DNA from: Riptortus pedestris
Taxonomy: Eukaryota > Arthropoda > Insecta > Hemiptera > Alydidae
Direction: 5' to 3'
DNA: 64,000 bases
Assembly (NCBI GenBank): GCA_019009955.1
Contig: CM032228.1
Span: forward strand, 4,760,001 to 4,824,000
The notes under the pieces are model-generated. The model saw only the letters and a list, made by a program, of their open reading frames with translations. It searched no databases and was not told the DNA's origin. The position numbers and the translations under genes are program-made. The stretch's first letter is position 1. Every line of letters begins with the position of its first letter. Below, in pieces: positions 46,956-59,232 of the stretch.

Positions 46956-49900
46956 GTTGTCTTTAGCTACTAATCGTGTATTCAGCTATTGTATTGTCCT
47001 CAGCTGCTGAGGCTGTCTTCAGCTACTGATCGTGTATTCAGCTATTGTATTGTCCTCAGCTGCTGAGGCTGTCTTCAGCTACTGATCGTGTATTCAGCTA
47101 TTGTATTGTCCTCAGCTGCTGAGGCTGTCTTCAGCTACTGATCGTGTATTCAGCTATTGTATTGTCCTCAGCTGCTGAGGCGGTCTTTAGCTACTGATCG
47201 TGTATTCTGCTATTGTATTGTCCTCAGCTGCTGAGGCTGTCTTCAGCTACTGATCGTGTATTCAGCTATTGTATTGTCCTCAGCTGCCGAGGCTGTCTTC
47301 AGCTACTAATCGTGTATTCAGCTATTGTATTGTCCTCAGCTGCTGAGGCTGTCTTCAGCTACTAATCGTGTATTCAGCTATTGTATTGTCCTCAGCTGCT
47401 GAGGCTGTCTTCAGCTACTGATCGTGTATTCAGCTATTGTATTGTCCTCAGCTGCTGAGGCTGTCTTCAGCTACTGATCGTGTATTCTGCTATTGTATTG
47501 TCCTCAGCTGCTGAGGCTGTCTTCAGCTACTGATCGTGTATTCAGCTATTGTATTGTCCTCAGCTGCTGAGGCTGTCTTCAGCTACTGATCGTGTATTCA
47601 GCTATTGTATTGTCCTCAGCTGCTGAGGCTGTCTTCAGCTACTGATCGTGTATTCAGCTATTGTATTGTCCTCAGCTGCTGAGGCTGTCTTCAGCTACTG
47701 ATCGTGTATTCAGCTATTGTATTGTCCTCAGCTGCTGAGGCTGTCTTCAGCTACTGATCGTGTATTCAGCTATTGTATTGTCCTCAGCTGCTGAGGCTGT
47801 CTTCAGCTACTGATCGTGTATTCAGCTATTGTATTGTCCTCAGCTGCTGAGGCTGTCTTCAGCTACTGATCGTGTATTCTGCTATTGTATTGTCCTCAGC
47901 TGCTGAGGCTGTCTTCAGCTACTGATCGTGTATTCAGCTATTGTATTGTCCTCAGCTGCTGAGGCTGTCTTCAGCTACTGATCGTGTATTCAGCTATTGT
48001 ATTGTCCTCAGCTGCTGAGGCTGTCTTCAGCTACTGATCGTGTATTCAGCTATTGTATTGTCCTCAGCTGCTGAGGCTGTCTTCAGCTACTGATCGTGTA
48101 TTCAGCTATTGTATTGTCCTCAGCTGCTGAGGCTGTCTTCAGCTACTGATCGTGTATTCAGCTATTGTATTGTCCTCAGCTGCTGAGGCTGTCTTCAGCT
48201 ACTGATCGTGTATTCAGCTATTGTATTGTCCTCAGCTGCTGAGGCTGTCTTCAGCTACTGATCGTGTATTCAGCTATTGTATTGTCCTCAGCTGCTGAGG
48301 CTGTCTTCAGCTACTGATCGTGTATTCAGCTATTGTATTGTCCTCAGCTGCTGAGGCTGTCTTCAGCTACTGATCGTGTATTCAGCTATTGTATTGTCCT
48401 CAGCTGCTGAGGCTGTCTTCAGCTACTGATCGTGTATTCAGCTATTGTATTGTCCTCAGCTGCTGAGGCTGTCTTCAGCTACTGATCGTGTATTCAGCTA
48501 TTGTATTGTCCTCAGCTGCTGAGGCTGTCTTCAGCTACTGATCGTGTATTCAGCTATTGTATTGTCCTCAGCTGCTGAGGCTGTCTTCAGCTACTGATCG
48601 TGTATTCAGCTATTGTATTGTCCTCAGCTGCTGAGGCTGTCTTCAGCTACTGATCGTGTATTCAGCTATTGTATTGTCCTCAGCTGCTGAGGCTGTCTTC
48701 AGCTACTGATCGTGTATTCAGCTATTGTATTGTCCTCAGCTGCTGAGGCTGTCTTCAGCTACTGATCGTGTATTCAGCTATTGTATTGTCCTCAGCTGCT
48801 GAGGCTGTCTTCAGCTACTGATCGTGTATTCAGCTATTGTATTGTCCTCAGCTGCTGAGGCTGTCTTCAGCTACTGATCGTGTATTCAGCTATTGTATTG
48901 TCCTCAGCTGCTGAGGCTGTCTTCAGCTACTGATCGTGTATTCAGCTATTGTATTGTCCTCAGCTGCTGAGGCTGTCTTCAGCTACTGATCGTGTATTCA
49001 GCTATTGTATTGTCCTCAGCTGCTGAGGCTGTCTTCAGCTACTGATCGTGTATTCAGCTATTGTATTGTCCTCAGCTGCTGAGGCTGTCTTCAGCTACTG
49101 ATCGTGTATTCAGCTATTGTATTGTCCTCAGCTGCTGAGGCGGTCTTTAGCTACTGATCGTGTCTTCAGCTATTGTATTGTCCTCAGCTGCTGAGGCTGT
49201 CTTCAGCTACTGATCGTGTATTCTGCTATTGTATTGTCCTCAGCTGCTGAGGCTGTCTTCAGCTACTGATCGTGTATTCAGCTATTGTATTGTCCTCAGC
49301 TGCTGAGGCTGTCTTCAGCTACTGATCGTGTATTCAGCTATTGTATTGTCCTCAGCTGCTGAGGCTGTCTTCAGCTACTGATCGTGTATTCTGCTATTGT
49401 ATTGTCCTCAGCTGTTGAGGCTGTCTTCAGCTACTGATCGTGTATTCTGCTATTGTATTGTCCTCAGCTGCTGAGGCTGTCTTCAGCTACTGATCGTGTA
49501 TTCTGCTATTGTATTGTCCTCAGCTGCTGAGGCTGTCTTCAGCTACTGATCGTGTATTCTGCTATTGGATGGTACTCAGCTGCTGAGGCTGTCTTCAGCT
49601 ACTGATCGTGTATTCTGCTATTGTATTGTCCTCAGCTGCTGAGGCTGTCTTCAGCTACTGATCGTGTATTCTGCTATTGTATTGTTCTCAGCTGCTGAGG
49701 CTGTCTTCAGCTACTGATCGTGTATTCTGCTATTGTATGGTCTTCAGCTGCTGAGGCTGTCTTCAGCTACTGATCGTGTATTCTGCTATTGTATTGTCCT
49801 CAGCTGCTGAGGCTGTCTTCAGCTACTGATCGTGTATTCAGCTATTGTATTGTCCTCAGCTGCTGAGGCTGTCTTCAGCTACTGATCGTGTATTCTGCTA

Positions 49901-50264
49901 TTGTATTGTCCTCAGCTGCTGAGGCTGTCTTCAGCTACTGATCGTGTATTCTGCTATTGTATTGTCCTCAGCTGCTGAGGCTGTCTTCAGCTACTGATCG
50001 TGTATTCTGCTATTGTATTGTCCTCAGCTGCTGAGGCTGTCTTCAGCTACTGATCGTGTATTCAGCTATTGTATTGTCCTCAGCTGCTGAGGCTGTCTTC
50101 AGCTACTGATCGTGTATTCAGCTATTGTATTGTCCTCAGCTGCTGAGGCTGTCTTCAGCTACTGATCGTGTATTCAGCTATTGTATTGTCCTCAGCTGCT
50201 GAGGCTGTCTTCAGCTACTGATCGTGTATTCAGCTATTGTATTGTCCTCATCTGCTGAGGCTGT
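46956..50264 (+). repeat. Satellite B, 56-bp unit, 59 copies
   Basis: Unit starts GCTGTCTTCAGCTACTGATC and ends CTCAGCTGCTGAG. The distance between the first and last GYTGT (46956 to 50260) is 3304 bp, exactly 59 x 56, so there are no net indels. Each unit contains CAGCT three times at spacings 19, 18 and 19 bp, so the unit is itself three degenerate 18-19-bp subrepeats. CCTCAGC-T-GCTGAGG forms a perfect 7-bp-stem palindrome with a CAGCTG site. No open frames of note. Confidence 0.95.
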
Positions 50265-50380
50265 ACGTTGAGCTAATGGCCCGACAACTTACTACTTAAC
50301 TTACTGGATTACGAATCCAGTTACTTGACTTGCTAATGACGGGTAAGGCGAAGAGTCGGGCTTTGTATAAAGGCCTCCAA

Positions 50381-51010
50381 CTAGCTTCGTGGAATGTTCG
50401 GAGCTTATACAGACCAGTCGCCGCTCAAACAGAAGTCAAAGAAGTCAACAAACCTTAATTGCACCCAAGAAGCAAGGTGACACAAAAATGGTGAAGACAC
50501 TATTTTCTACAGCCGAAGGAATGAACTTATTTTCAGTGCTTGGAACTTCTTTCATTGTAAGTCCTACATCTAGGAAGTCTGCCTCGAGTTGCAATCGTGT
50601 CAATAACCGAATTAGTGAGCTTAGAGTCAAGGATGGCTTTATTGAGCAATTGGAGAGAGGTTACGATGATATTTACTGACATGATGTAAAGGTAGTACTC
50701 GGGGATTTCAATGCTAACATTGGGAGAGAACATCAGTTTTGGTCAACAATAACAGCACATTGCCTTCATGACACAAGCAGTAACTATGGAATTAGATGTA
50801 TAGCTTTCTGCTAAAAATCTGGCAGTTAGTAGTACCCATTTCCCAGATAAGGAAATCCATAAGTATACAACGTATACTACTATATACTAAGCGTATACTA
50901 GGCCTGGTGGCAGGTGGAGGAACTAGATTGATCATGTAATAGTTGATGAAAGACACCCAAGCTCTGAAGATGTCAGGACAAATCGACACCAAATCCGTCA
51001 ATTTCCTGTA
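50381..51010 (+). pseudogene. RTE-type LINE endonuclease fragment
   Basis: Translation with frameshifts shows LASWNVRSLYRP, the start of an apurinic-type endonuclease, then VVLGDFNANIGRE (50696-50733), a SSTHFPDKEIHKYT-like segment, GGRWRN and IDHVIVDERHPSSEDVR. This order matches the endonuclease of RTE elements and the CFDP2-like proteins derived from it. Stops occur at several points, and nothing of the RT follows. Its last third (from about 50813) is repeated at 59233-59400, where the segmental duplication begins. Confidence 0.75.
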
Positions 51011-51110
51011 GAATATTTTCTTTGAAAATGCAATAAAACTTACTACATTGATGAATTTTTATTAATACTTAGAAGTTACTTTACATAAGTTTCATTCCTG
51101 GCTAATCTTT

Positions 51111-51370
51111 GACGCAGGGGCTGCGTAAACTAAGCAGGTTTCCTAAATGCCGTTATGATTCACTATTGATCTCAAGCCACATGTAGTTTTACATGATATG
51201 ATCAAAAAAATAAAAATAAATCTCGTCTGGAGTTGTATCAGAATATTATATATATATATATTTTGAACGGACCTCTTCTAGGAAGAATCGATGGATATTT
51301 AAAGACATATTTTTAGTATCACATAATAAGTGCAACCTCAATAGCTGATTTTCTTTGAGGGAAATCTGCT
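51111..51370 (-). mobile_element. Compact HINE-like element, minus, upstream of gene 2
   Basis: GACGCAGGGGCTGCGTAAAC at the 3' end, AAGCAGGTTTCC, short (TA)n, TTTTGAACGGACCTC and a diverged palindrome ending GGGAAATCTGCT. At 260 bp it lacks the usual core inverted repeats: a short subfamily or internal deletion. It ends about 140 bp upstream of the TATA box. Confidence 0.85.
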
Positions 51371-51511
51371 AATAAGGTTCTCATAGATGCTGTGTGGTAG
51401 CATGGGATAGTTGTCATATTATTAGTAAAGCAGTTAGTAATTAGGAGTAGTAGATATATATTTGGTGTAAGACGAGAGAGAAGGAGGTGGAAATATTGCA
51501 CAAGCCTCAAC

Positions 51512-51547
51512 TATATAAACACTCTCCTTGCCCATACAGCCACAGTC
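51512..51547 (+). promoter_or_regulatory. TATA box and start region of cuticle gene 2
   Basis: TATATAAA at 51512-51519, with CCACAGTCTCAGC at 51540-51552 providing the likely initiator just before the ATG at 51553. Identical in gene 3 (59914-59921). Confidence 0.7.
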
Positions 51548-51552
51548 TCAGC

Positions 51553-51838
51553 ATGGCTATCAACAAGGTGAACACTCATACAACTATTTTAGTAATACGC
51601 TAGTCATAACTAAGTTTTCAGTAATAACACTGAAAAATATTTGATATAGTTATATTGATATTTTTAGAAATGCGTTCATTTTATTTGTATGTTACCTCTA
51701 GCATTATATTTAACTGTTTATAATATACATTTTTTTTATGAAATCTTAAAAAATATATAAAATGTATTTTCAGAAAAAAACATTGCAAAAACGTAGATAT
51801 AATGATTATAATTTTAAATAAATGTAATTTCCGAATAG

Positions 51839-51893
<55 letters not shown>

Positions 51894-52774
51894 CAAATTT
51901 AAAATAATTCAATTTTCTGAAACGATTAATGTTAGAAGGGCAGAACGATTTATTGTTATTTATAGATATTACTTAATTTAATTTTAATTGCTAATGTTAG
52001 ACACTAATTCTATTTCGATATAAGTATCAAGGTTTTAGTATGAGATTTTATATATTTCAGGTTATCGTCCTCGCCTCTTTGGTGGCAGTTGCTAGGGCTG
52101 GAGTAGTCGGTGCACCTGCAGTATACGCCCCAGGAGCACCTCTTGCCAGTGCATATGCTGCACCATATGCTGCATCCTATGCTGCTCCCCTAGCTAGGGC
52201 ATATGCTGCACCTCTCGCTGCTCCCCTTGCTGCTAGGGCATATGCTGCACCACTCGCTGCCAGGTATGCTGCTCCTCTCGCCGTTGCTGCCCCCGTCGCC
52301 CGCTATGCTGCTCCAGTAGCTGTTGCTCATGCTGCTCCAGTAGCTCATGCTGCCGTCGATGAGTACGACCCACACCCACAGTACAGCTACGCCTATGACA
52401 TCCAGGACGCTCTTACCGGAGACTCCAAGAGCCAGCACGAGTCCCGTGACGGAGATGTTGTCCAGGGAAGCTACTCCCTCATCGAACCCGATGGTTCCAG
52501 GAGGACCGTAGACTACACCGCTGACCCAGTCAACGGATTCAACGCCGTCGTCCACAAGGAAGCTGGAGTCCACGCTGCACCAGCTGTTGCTGCTGCTCCA
52601 GTTGCTGTAGCTCATGCTGCTCCCCTTGCTGTAGCCCACGCCCCCATTGCAAGGTACGCTGCACCAGCTCTTGCTGCACCCATTGCAAGGTATGCTGCAC
52701 CTCTTGCAAGGTACGCCCCAGCCATCGCCCATGCTCCACTCGCATACTCCGCCGGACATGCTATCCTTCATTAG
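51553..52774 (+). CDS. RR-2 cuticle protein, copy 2 (two exons)
   Basis: Secreted cuticle protein with a chitin-binding RR-2 domain. Exon 1 is 51553-51567 (MAINK), the GT-AG intron 51568-52060, exon 2 52061-52774 with a TAG stop. The product is 242 aa: signal peptide at residues 1-18 ([13 protein letters not shown]), N-terminal [13 protein letters not shown] repeats to about residue 100, RR-2 domain at about 106-174 ([20 protein letters not shown] ... [19 protein letters not shown]), then AAP/AVAHAP/ARYA repeats and a HAILH end. The intron is 493 bp and includes a (TA)n tract at 51842-51890. Compared with copy 1 it has extra [11 protein letters not shown] and AHAAPLAV repeats and T for I before the VDYTAD motif. 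No canonical AATAAA follows; AAATATAAAACG at about 52804 is the nearest candidate. I would have missed exon 1 from the long frame alone, which begins within the intron. Confidence 0.94.
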
Positions 52775-53076
52775 ATATATGTAAATATTTTTTTTACCAT
52801 GTAAATATAAAACGTAAAATCTAAAACTTCTTTTTTATTTATCTCTCCTTCTTGTCAAAATTCCTGCCATTTGAACTAATAGGTCGGTGCACTTACCAAT
52901 CTGTACCTTTCATAGAGTTCTTATATGTCGTTTCAGAGTTCGTTAACAGAAACGTTATTCTGAATATAATTCGTTGGCTGTGTTGTCAGATCACAGATTA
53001 CTGAACATAAGTTTTGGAAGAAATATTCATGAACATCATTGTATTCATTTTTATCTGAATGAGGTCATAAAAAAAA

Positions 53077-53700
53077 GTCCGTCACGCAGGGGCTGCGTAA
53101 ACTAAGCAGATTTCCCACGTGAAGTTCTACAGTAGAGAAATCTGCCCAATAACAATTGTACTAGAAAGGGATCTCTAAATCTATTCACGAGGGACGAACA
53201 ATTACAGAAACGGCCGCCAGAGCTCTCGGCGGAAGGTCCCGAACATAGCCGACTCCTGCCGACCACACACAGAATACAAATGCAAATATCTGGGTTAATA
53301 TTCAAGATACAGAATAAATGCATAGAACAATATTTATAGTAAATTTAATTTGTAACAAGATTGATTCTATACAATTTTGCGATCCGACGTATAATAACGG
53401 AAATATTTTGAAATTTAAAAATTCCCCCCTCTAAATCCCCCCCCTCCCACTGGTCCGATTTCAGCCATTAACGAACTTGATCTTCTTTTTTACATAAAAC
53501 GATTAAATTCCGAGTTTGGTAACGATCAAACAAAAATTGCGACCGCTAGAGCGTTAACAGACCAATATATATATATATTTTTGAACGGACCTCATTTTCG
53601 TCATCTCCTGGGTAGGATCGATGGACATTTGAAGAAATTTTTCGAAATTCGTTTCATGAGTACGACCTCAATAGCTGATTTCCCTGAAGGGAAATCTGCT
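53077..53700 (-). mobile_element. HINE-like element, minus, full length
   Basis: GTCCGTCACGCAGGGGCTGC after (A)n, core inverted repeat (AAATATCTGGGTTA near 53284; TAACGGAAATATTT near 53394), short (TA)n at 53563-53579, palindrome GATTTCCCTGAAGGGAAATC at the 5' end. 624 bp, the tidiest copy for defining the family. Confidence 0.92.
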
Positions 53701-53879
53701 GAAATCGAATGGTATTAATTCAAAGAGATAACAAGTTTACGCTGCTGGTATTATTACTCAACATCATTCAGCAACAGTCTGAATCAAACTAAATCCATAC
53801 CGTATTCCTTTGCTAGATAATAATATATATCAGAGTTCAGAGGCATTAGAAAGGAATTACGTAGGGAAATAAAAGAAAG

Positions 53880-54128
53880 TAAATATCTATAAAGAGGTCA
53901 ATAAAATTAACAGCTTTCTATTTCTTGTACTACTAAAATTTGAGATATGAAAATATAAATTATTTTTACAATTCAGAAGCCGTTTCAGTTGGGAATTAAA
54001 ATTAACTGAAAGATTTATTATTACCGTATTTACTCATGGTGGGCTTGTATTACCAGTATGCAGATTTCTCTATTGTAAAACTTCACGTGGGAAATCTGCT
54101 TATTTTACGCAGCCCCTGCGTGACGGAC
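53880..54128 (+). mobile_element. HINE-like 3' fragment, plus
   Basis: GGAATTAAAATTAACTGAAAG interior, TTACCAGTATGCAGATTTCT, then GGGAAATCTGCTTATTTTAC, the CGCAGCCCCTGCG hairpin and GGAC plus T's. The 5' half is absent. Confidence 0.85.
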
Positions 54129-54239
54129 TTTTATATTATAAGCACATGTCTTAATTTATTAAGTACGCTATAAATCTATTTTATTATATTTGTATATTTT
54201 TTGATAAATATTTATATTTTTATATGGATAGAATATGGA

Positions 54240-57200
54240 TTGGTATATATAGGGTGGCTTCAGATACTACGTGTGTAATGTCGAGTTGTACCAAGATCAT
54301 TTCAATGATGGGAGTTTTCTTTCTCCTTTTTTTTTCTTCTTTGTTTTTTATCTGAGACCCAGCTTCACAAATGTGTTGGTGTTAAGGTAGTGTGAACTAC
54401 CGGGGGTAAGAAATGATAGTTCCCCATCTGCTGAACTATAGTTCCATTATAAGGGTGGTGGTAATTGTGACGGGGTGTAATGGAACACTGAGGGTGGGTT
54501 ATCCGGTAGCTGGTGATACCGGGTGGGTTATCCAGTAGCTGGTGATACCGGGTGGGTTGTGAAGTATAGAAAGTAAACGAAAGAAGAAAGGAAAGGGATA
54601 GATGGAGAGGAGATAAGAAGAAAAGAAGGAAGATGGCCGCTACAGCTAGTAAATTAACCTAAGATAGCGGTATATAAATTGTAAAGGGGGTAAGGGGCGC
54701 CCAAAACTATCATATATAACCTAAGCTACACAATATAAAATATGCCTAATCTAAAATTAACCTAACTTATACTTCTAGGGCTATAATAGAGGGGTGTGGG
54801 AAGGGGCTAGCCCTGTTTGTGTTTATTTAGTCGATCCTGGGGCACTTTGGGGATGCGTGTCAGCAGCGGGTGAGATCGACTAGGGGCTCATCGACCAACC
54901 TGTCGCCATCTCACAGGCTGCTGAGGAGAGGGCATGGAGCGGTAGAGGGGTTATCCATATAGTTGAGGGAATCGAATAATTTAACACGTCTGCGGGAAAT
55001 GGGTTCAAGGGAGAGGGTATTGTGAATTATCCGGTTGGGTGAGCGTTGGAGGGAGGTGTGCCGGACAATGTTACGGACTATGCCGTTTTGGAGCTGTTGG
55101 AGGGATGTGAGGGAGGTTTTGGTGAGGTATCGGAGGTGGAACCATATAGGAGGGCGGGTTGAATGACGCCTTTCAGGATGAGGAGCTTGAGCCGGAGGCT
55201 GAGGACTGGAGAGAGAAGGTGGTTAAGGGAGGTGAATTTGTTCCGTAATTGTGTCACTCGTCTGTTAATGTGTGCTGTAAATGCGAGGTGTCTCTCCAGT
55301 CTGATTCCAAAGTAAACAATGGAGCGGGAGACAGGGAGGTCGGTATTGTCTAGGCGGAAGGTGTCGGGAACAGGGGTACGTTTTCGATATGAGAACACCA
55401 GGACATCTGTCTTCCTGGGGCTCACACGGGTATTTATGGATCGGAGGTCGTCGGAGATTGATTGGAAGGTGGATTCTGCCACGGATAGTGCGGGGGATGG
55501 GTTGAGGAAGGTGCTAACAATAGCGACGTCGTCCGCTTACGCGACTACCTCAGTATTGTGAAACCGTTGACTCACTACCTTTGCGGTGCACGCTGTGAAG
55601 AGGCCAGGTGAGAGAGGGGAGTCCTGAGGAACCCCTACTCGGAGAGGACGGGATGTAGAGATGGATTCGCCGACCCTCACTTGGAAGGTTCGGCCATGAA
55701 GGAAGGAACGGAGCATGGCTAGGAGTTGACTGGGGCAGCCATGCCCACCTAGGGTGTTAAGGAGTTCGGCGTGGTCGACGGAGTTGAGGGATTTCTCCTT
55801 GCAAAAATCTACAAGATACCTGATTATACGCTCTAGTATCTTGGAGATGTATGGGAGGAGACTGATGGGACGATAGTGTTCAGGAGAGGTAACATTTTTA
55901 GCGGGTTTGAGGATAGGGACGACGATAGCGTGTTTCAGATGGAGGGAAAATGGCGGAGGCGGAGGCAAGAGTTGAGGAGGTGAGTTGAGGAGGTAGGACA
56001 GAGACTTCCATGGAAGCGGCGGAATAGCACGTACTGCACCCTGTCCATCCCAGGGGAATTTCCTCCCTTAGTCCGTCGCAGGATGGCAGTGAGCTGCCTA
56101 GGGGAGTAGAACATGAAATTATCACCGCTCTCCATCCGAGGCGCCTCGACAGTCGGACGTAACCTGGATTCATCTGCAGCGGACACATGTACCGCAGCAC
56201 CTCAGCCTGGTCTGTGTGGCTCATCACACTCCTACCGGTTTGAAGAAGAACAGATCGCCTTTTAGTTACTCTGGTCTTCACCAACCGCCAGAGTTTGCGG
56301 TGGTCGCCGTATGTCTGTCTGAGGGTTTCATGCCACTCCGACGTCTTCCACTGTCTCATGAGGGTGCGGATCTGGGCAGTAACGTTGTTAAGGACGGGTC
56401 GTAGGGCGGGGTTCCTGGTGCGGTAACAGGAGTTTTTAATGGTGGTCCTCGACCTGATCAACTGTAGAACGTGGGGGGGGGGTGGAGGTTTGAGTCCTGG
56501 GGGGTCTTCTAGTGATCTTAGGGATCGCCTGGTCAGCAGCCTCCAAGATGATGTTGGTGAACTCCACCAGTTTCTCTTCTAGGGTTTGGGCGTCACTGAT
56601 CGTGGTGAACGCCGGCGTTGTTGCGTACATATGTGACTTGTATAATTTGTTTGTATTAGTGGGTTTGGGTGGGCGACCTCGCAGTACGTAAAGTACTGGT
56701 CGGTGATCACTAGTGATAAAGTCCAGGGTGAGACATTTAGTCACTATGTGAGAGGTACGGGTAAGCAATAGGTCCACAGTGGACATTATATATGGCGTTT
56801 TGAAAGTATGAGCATTAGGGTGTACGACGGTGAAACTAGAGTTCACGATCGCCTCACCTGGGGGATTGGTTGAACTTATTTATTTTTCCAGGAGGGAAGT
56901 CTGGCGTTCAAATATTCAATTACAAGTTGATTTCTGTCTGTCTGAGCTAGACTTATGAGGGATTGAAAATATTTTGGTTCGGCAGGCTCCACCTCTTCGA
57001 ATTGTATATCTTGTCTTATCAAGATCTTGAGAGTCTGGACGAGGGCGGTAACTGTACAGAGCAGGGTGTTTTCATCACTGTGCGCATGTTCTCCACCCAT
57101 GGAGGAGCATAATAGGATAACTGCTGGTGATTGTGTCCTAGCATCGGCTCCGAGTGATGCAGGCAGAGGGGGTGAGGGGTAGGTAGTGGGTGGGGAGGGT

Positions 57201-58170
57201 TGTTGTAGATGGAAAAGGGATGTTGGGGCCTGACAAGCAGTTCAGGGGTTGTGGGTCGGGGCGGGAGCGGGTATATAGGTGGGCTCAGGGCACTTTTCTA
57301 GGCCTGGAGCCGTTCCAATAGTTCAAACCTGGAGGGTCATTGTCTAAAGGAGGCAGGGTGTTTGCCGTCACAGTTGGCACATTTTAGCGCATTCTCCTGC
57401 CTGTTACACTTGGAGACCAGCTCTTTCTTCTTTTCGTCCGTCTGTTTGTCAATAGTTAGGGGTGCAAATGAATTTGAGGTTGTGGTGGGTGTGTTTGAGT
57501 TTTTGGAGGTGGGAGAGGGGGCTTGCCTTTCCAGCCTTTCTTAGCCTGGACGTGAACCCGTCAGTCGGTAGTGTTCGTCCTCTTTTTGAGAGGCTTGAAA
57601 CCGCCGTCGCTAACGACGCCCATGGTCTCGGAAGAAGGTTGGGCCGAGGTAGATTAGGGTCAGTATTTGCGATTGGTGGAGGCGGGGTGACGTCATCAGC
57701 ATTAGGGAGAGGGGGAAGTCTGAATAGAGGGGTGGCAGGGTTCCCGAGGACCGTGCTTGCAATTTTTTCATGGCTTTTTCGCTCATGCGCCTCACGTTGA
57801 GGGCATCAACGAGCGTGTGGAGACTGGGTGAATTTTTGTGTCTTCGGCTTCTTACGCCGATTCATATGGCTGGTAGCGGCAAAGTTAAATCGGGTGGCGC
57901 CTTGAGAAGGCTGGCCCTGAGAAGGGCGGTTAGGGGGGTGAGAGGGGGGTGGGTCTTGAGAAAGACCGTCCGGGTCCATGCCGGACCGAGTAGGAGGAGA
58001 GAGTGGGATGTTTGGAGAAGGTACCAGTCCTTACCTTGACCGGTAGGTTGCCATTAAGGGTCTGAAAAATCTCCCAGGCAAAATCCAATTGTCTTGGATT
58101 TGGCTAGGGAAATAGACCAGGGTTGAGGGAGACTGCTCCTCTCTTCTTATCCAAGGAGGGAGGCTGCAGC
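54240..58170 (-). pseudogene. Jockey-like LINE, minus, decayed
   Basis: On the minus strand the order is ORF1 then ORF2. ORF1 (about 58040-56880) is broken but shows a CCHC-type knuckle (KCANCDGKHPAS) at about 57360-57400. ORF2 has only the endonuclease C-terminus (STVDLLLTRTSHI, TSDHRPVLYVL; 56846-56640). The N-terminal endonuclease is missing because ORF1 sequence meets it within about 30 bp at 56850-56880. Linker 56461-55980; RT with RPISLLPYISKILERI, GVPQDSPLSP and a catalytic box whose tyrosine codon is a stop (x-ADDVAIVS, about 55530-55545). Motif A is partly deleted near 55790. The thumb continues to 55078, followed by 3' UTR to about 54240. Motifs are of Jockey type. Dead element. Confidence 0.85.
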
Positions 58171-58400
58171 AGGGTCACAATGTACCAAGTACAACTGCCC
58201 AGGAACACTAGTGGCTGATGATGGGAGTGTGTTAATATGTGCTTTATATATAGTTACGTATTTACAGATAGTGTTATCTGTCGGTGTCATTAAGTGTTTA
58301 TGAGTGACCAATCCTGAGTCGGGCAAGACAACTGTGTCACGTCTAGTATTGACAAATCCATTTCAAGCCATCCAGATAATATTAATTTGCTTTCTTCACT

Positions 58401-58437
<37 letters not shown>

Positions 58438-59232
58438 AGTTTTTTTTTTAAAAATTTCCCTTACATGTTCTAAGTTGAAAATCATCATTTTAAAACTGTT
58501 ACTGCTAATAGTTTTCGAATGGTGGCCATATTTGTTCGGTGAACTTCTACATTCCCGCGTTGAAGCCAACAGCTGTATCTCCTAAACTATTTGTCATATC
58601 AACATTACTCAACAACATTATTCAGAAAATACAGTGCTACAATTTATGTTTCATACACTTTTTACCCAAACTTAGGTTTTAGTGATGAAATTTGAGCTTA
58701 TGATTTCATATTTTCAATCCCTTTTAGATATCCGAAGACTTGATTGAACTTTTGATACGGTCAAGGTGGTTGTTTGCATTCATCCGTTCTAATTTATGTT
58801 GAAGAGATTACAATTTTTGAGTTAAATCTATATTAAATCCGACTGATTAAATTATTTGAATGAAACAATTTACTCTAATAAACCACCAGAAATAATTTGG
58901 ATTACTCTGATACTGGAATAGTGAATGAAACTGTGGTAATACTAGTTTTTTAAATTTTGCTTGGTCTCTATTTCAAATATTTTTAGTCATCGATTTAATC
59001 GATATAAATAAAAATCTAAAGCTTGTCTAATTTACTGGTTAAATTCAGCAGGGGTAAAATTTGTTAGCGTAATAACGATGTCACCAAAATTGAAAATCTT
59101 GTATATTTGTATGTCACTCGATAACGGCTTAAACGATTTCTTTGTGATTGATTCCTGAGTCAACTAAGTACAACATACGTTATACGAGTATTCGAATTTT
59201 CAATGGAATTGGATGCATAAATTTCGCTGAGG
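58171..59232. other. Unassigned, with (A)n at 58406-58435
   Basis: AT-rich with an unbroken A-tract of about 30 bp followed by T's. No gene recognised. Confidence 0.4.

Larger units (their letters stand above)
50813..53000 (+). repeat. Segmental duplication, left copy
   Basis: Matches 59231-61267 from the endonuclease scrap (GGCAGTTAGTAGTACCCATT) through the compact HINE-like element, promoter, both exons of the cuticle gene and the 3' flank (ATTCTGAATATAATTCGTTG). The main differences are a (TA)n-containing intron segment present only here and repeat-number changes in exon 2. Confidence 0.85.

Noticed and set aside
46956..50264. Regular direct repeats considered as a CRISPR array
   Set aside because: Units are contiguous, with no unique spacers, and the DNA is eukaryotic.
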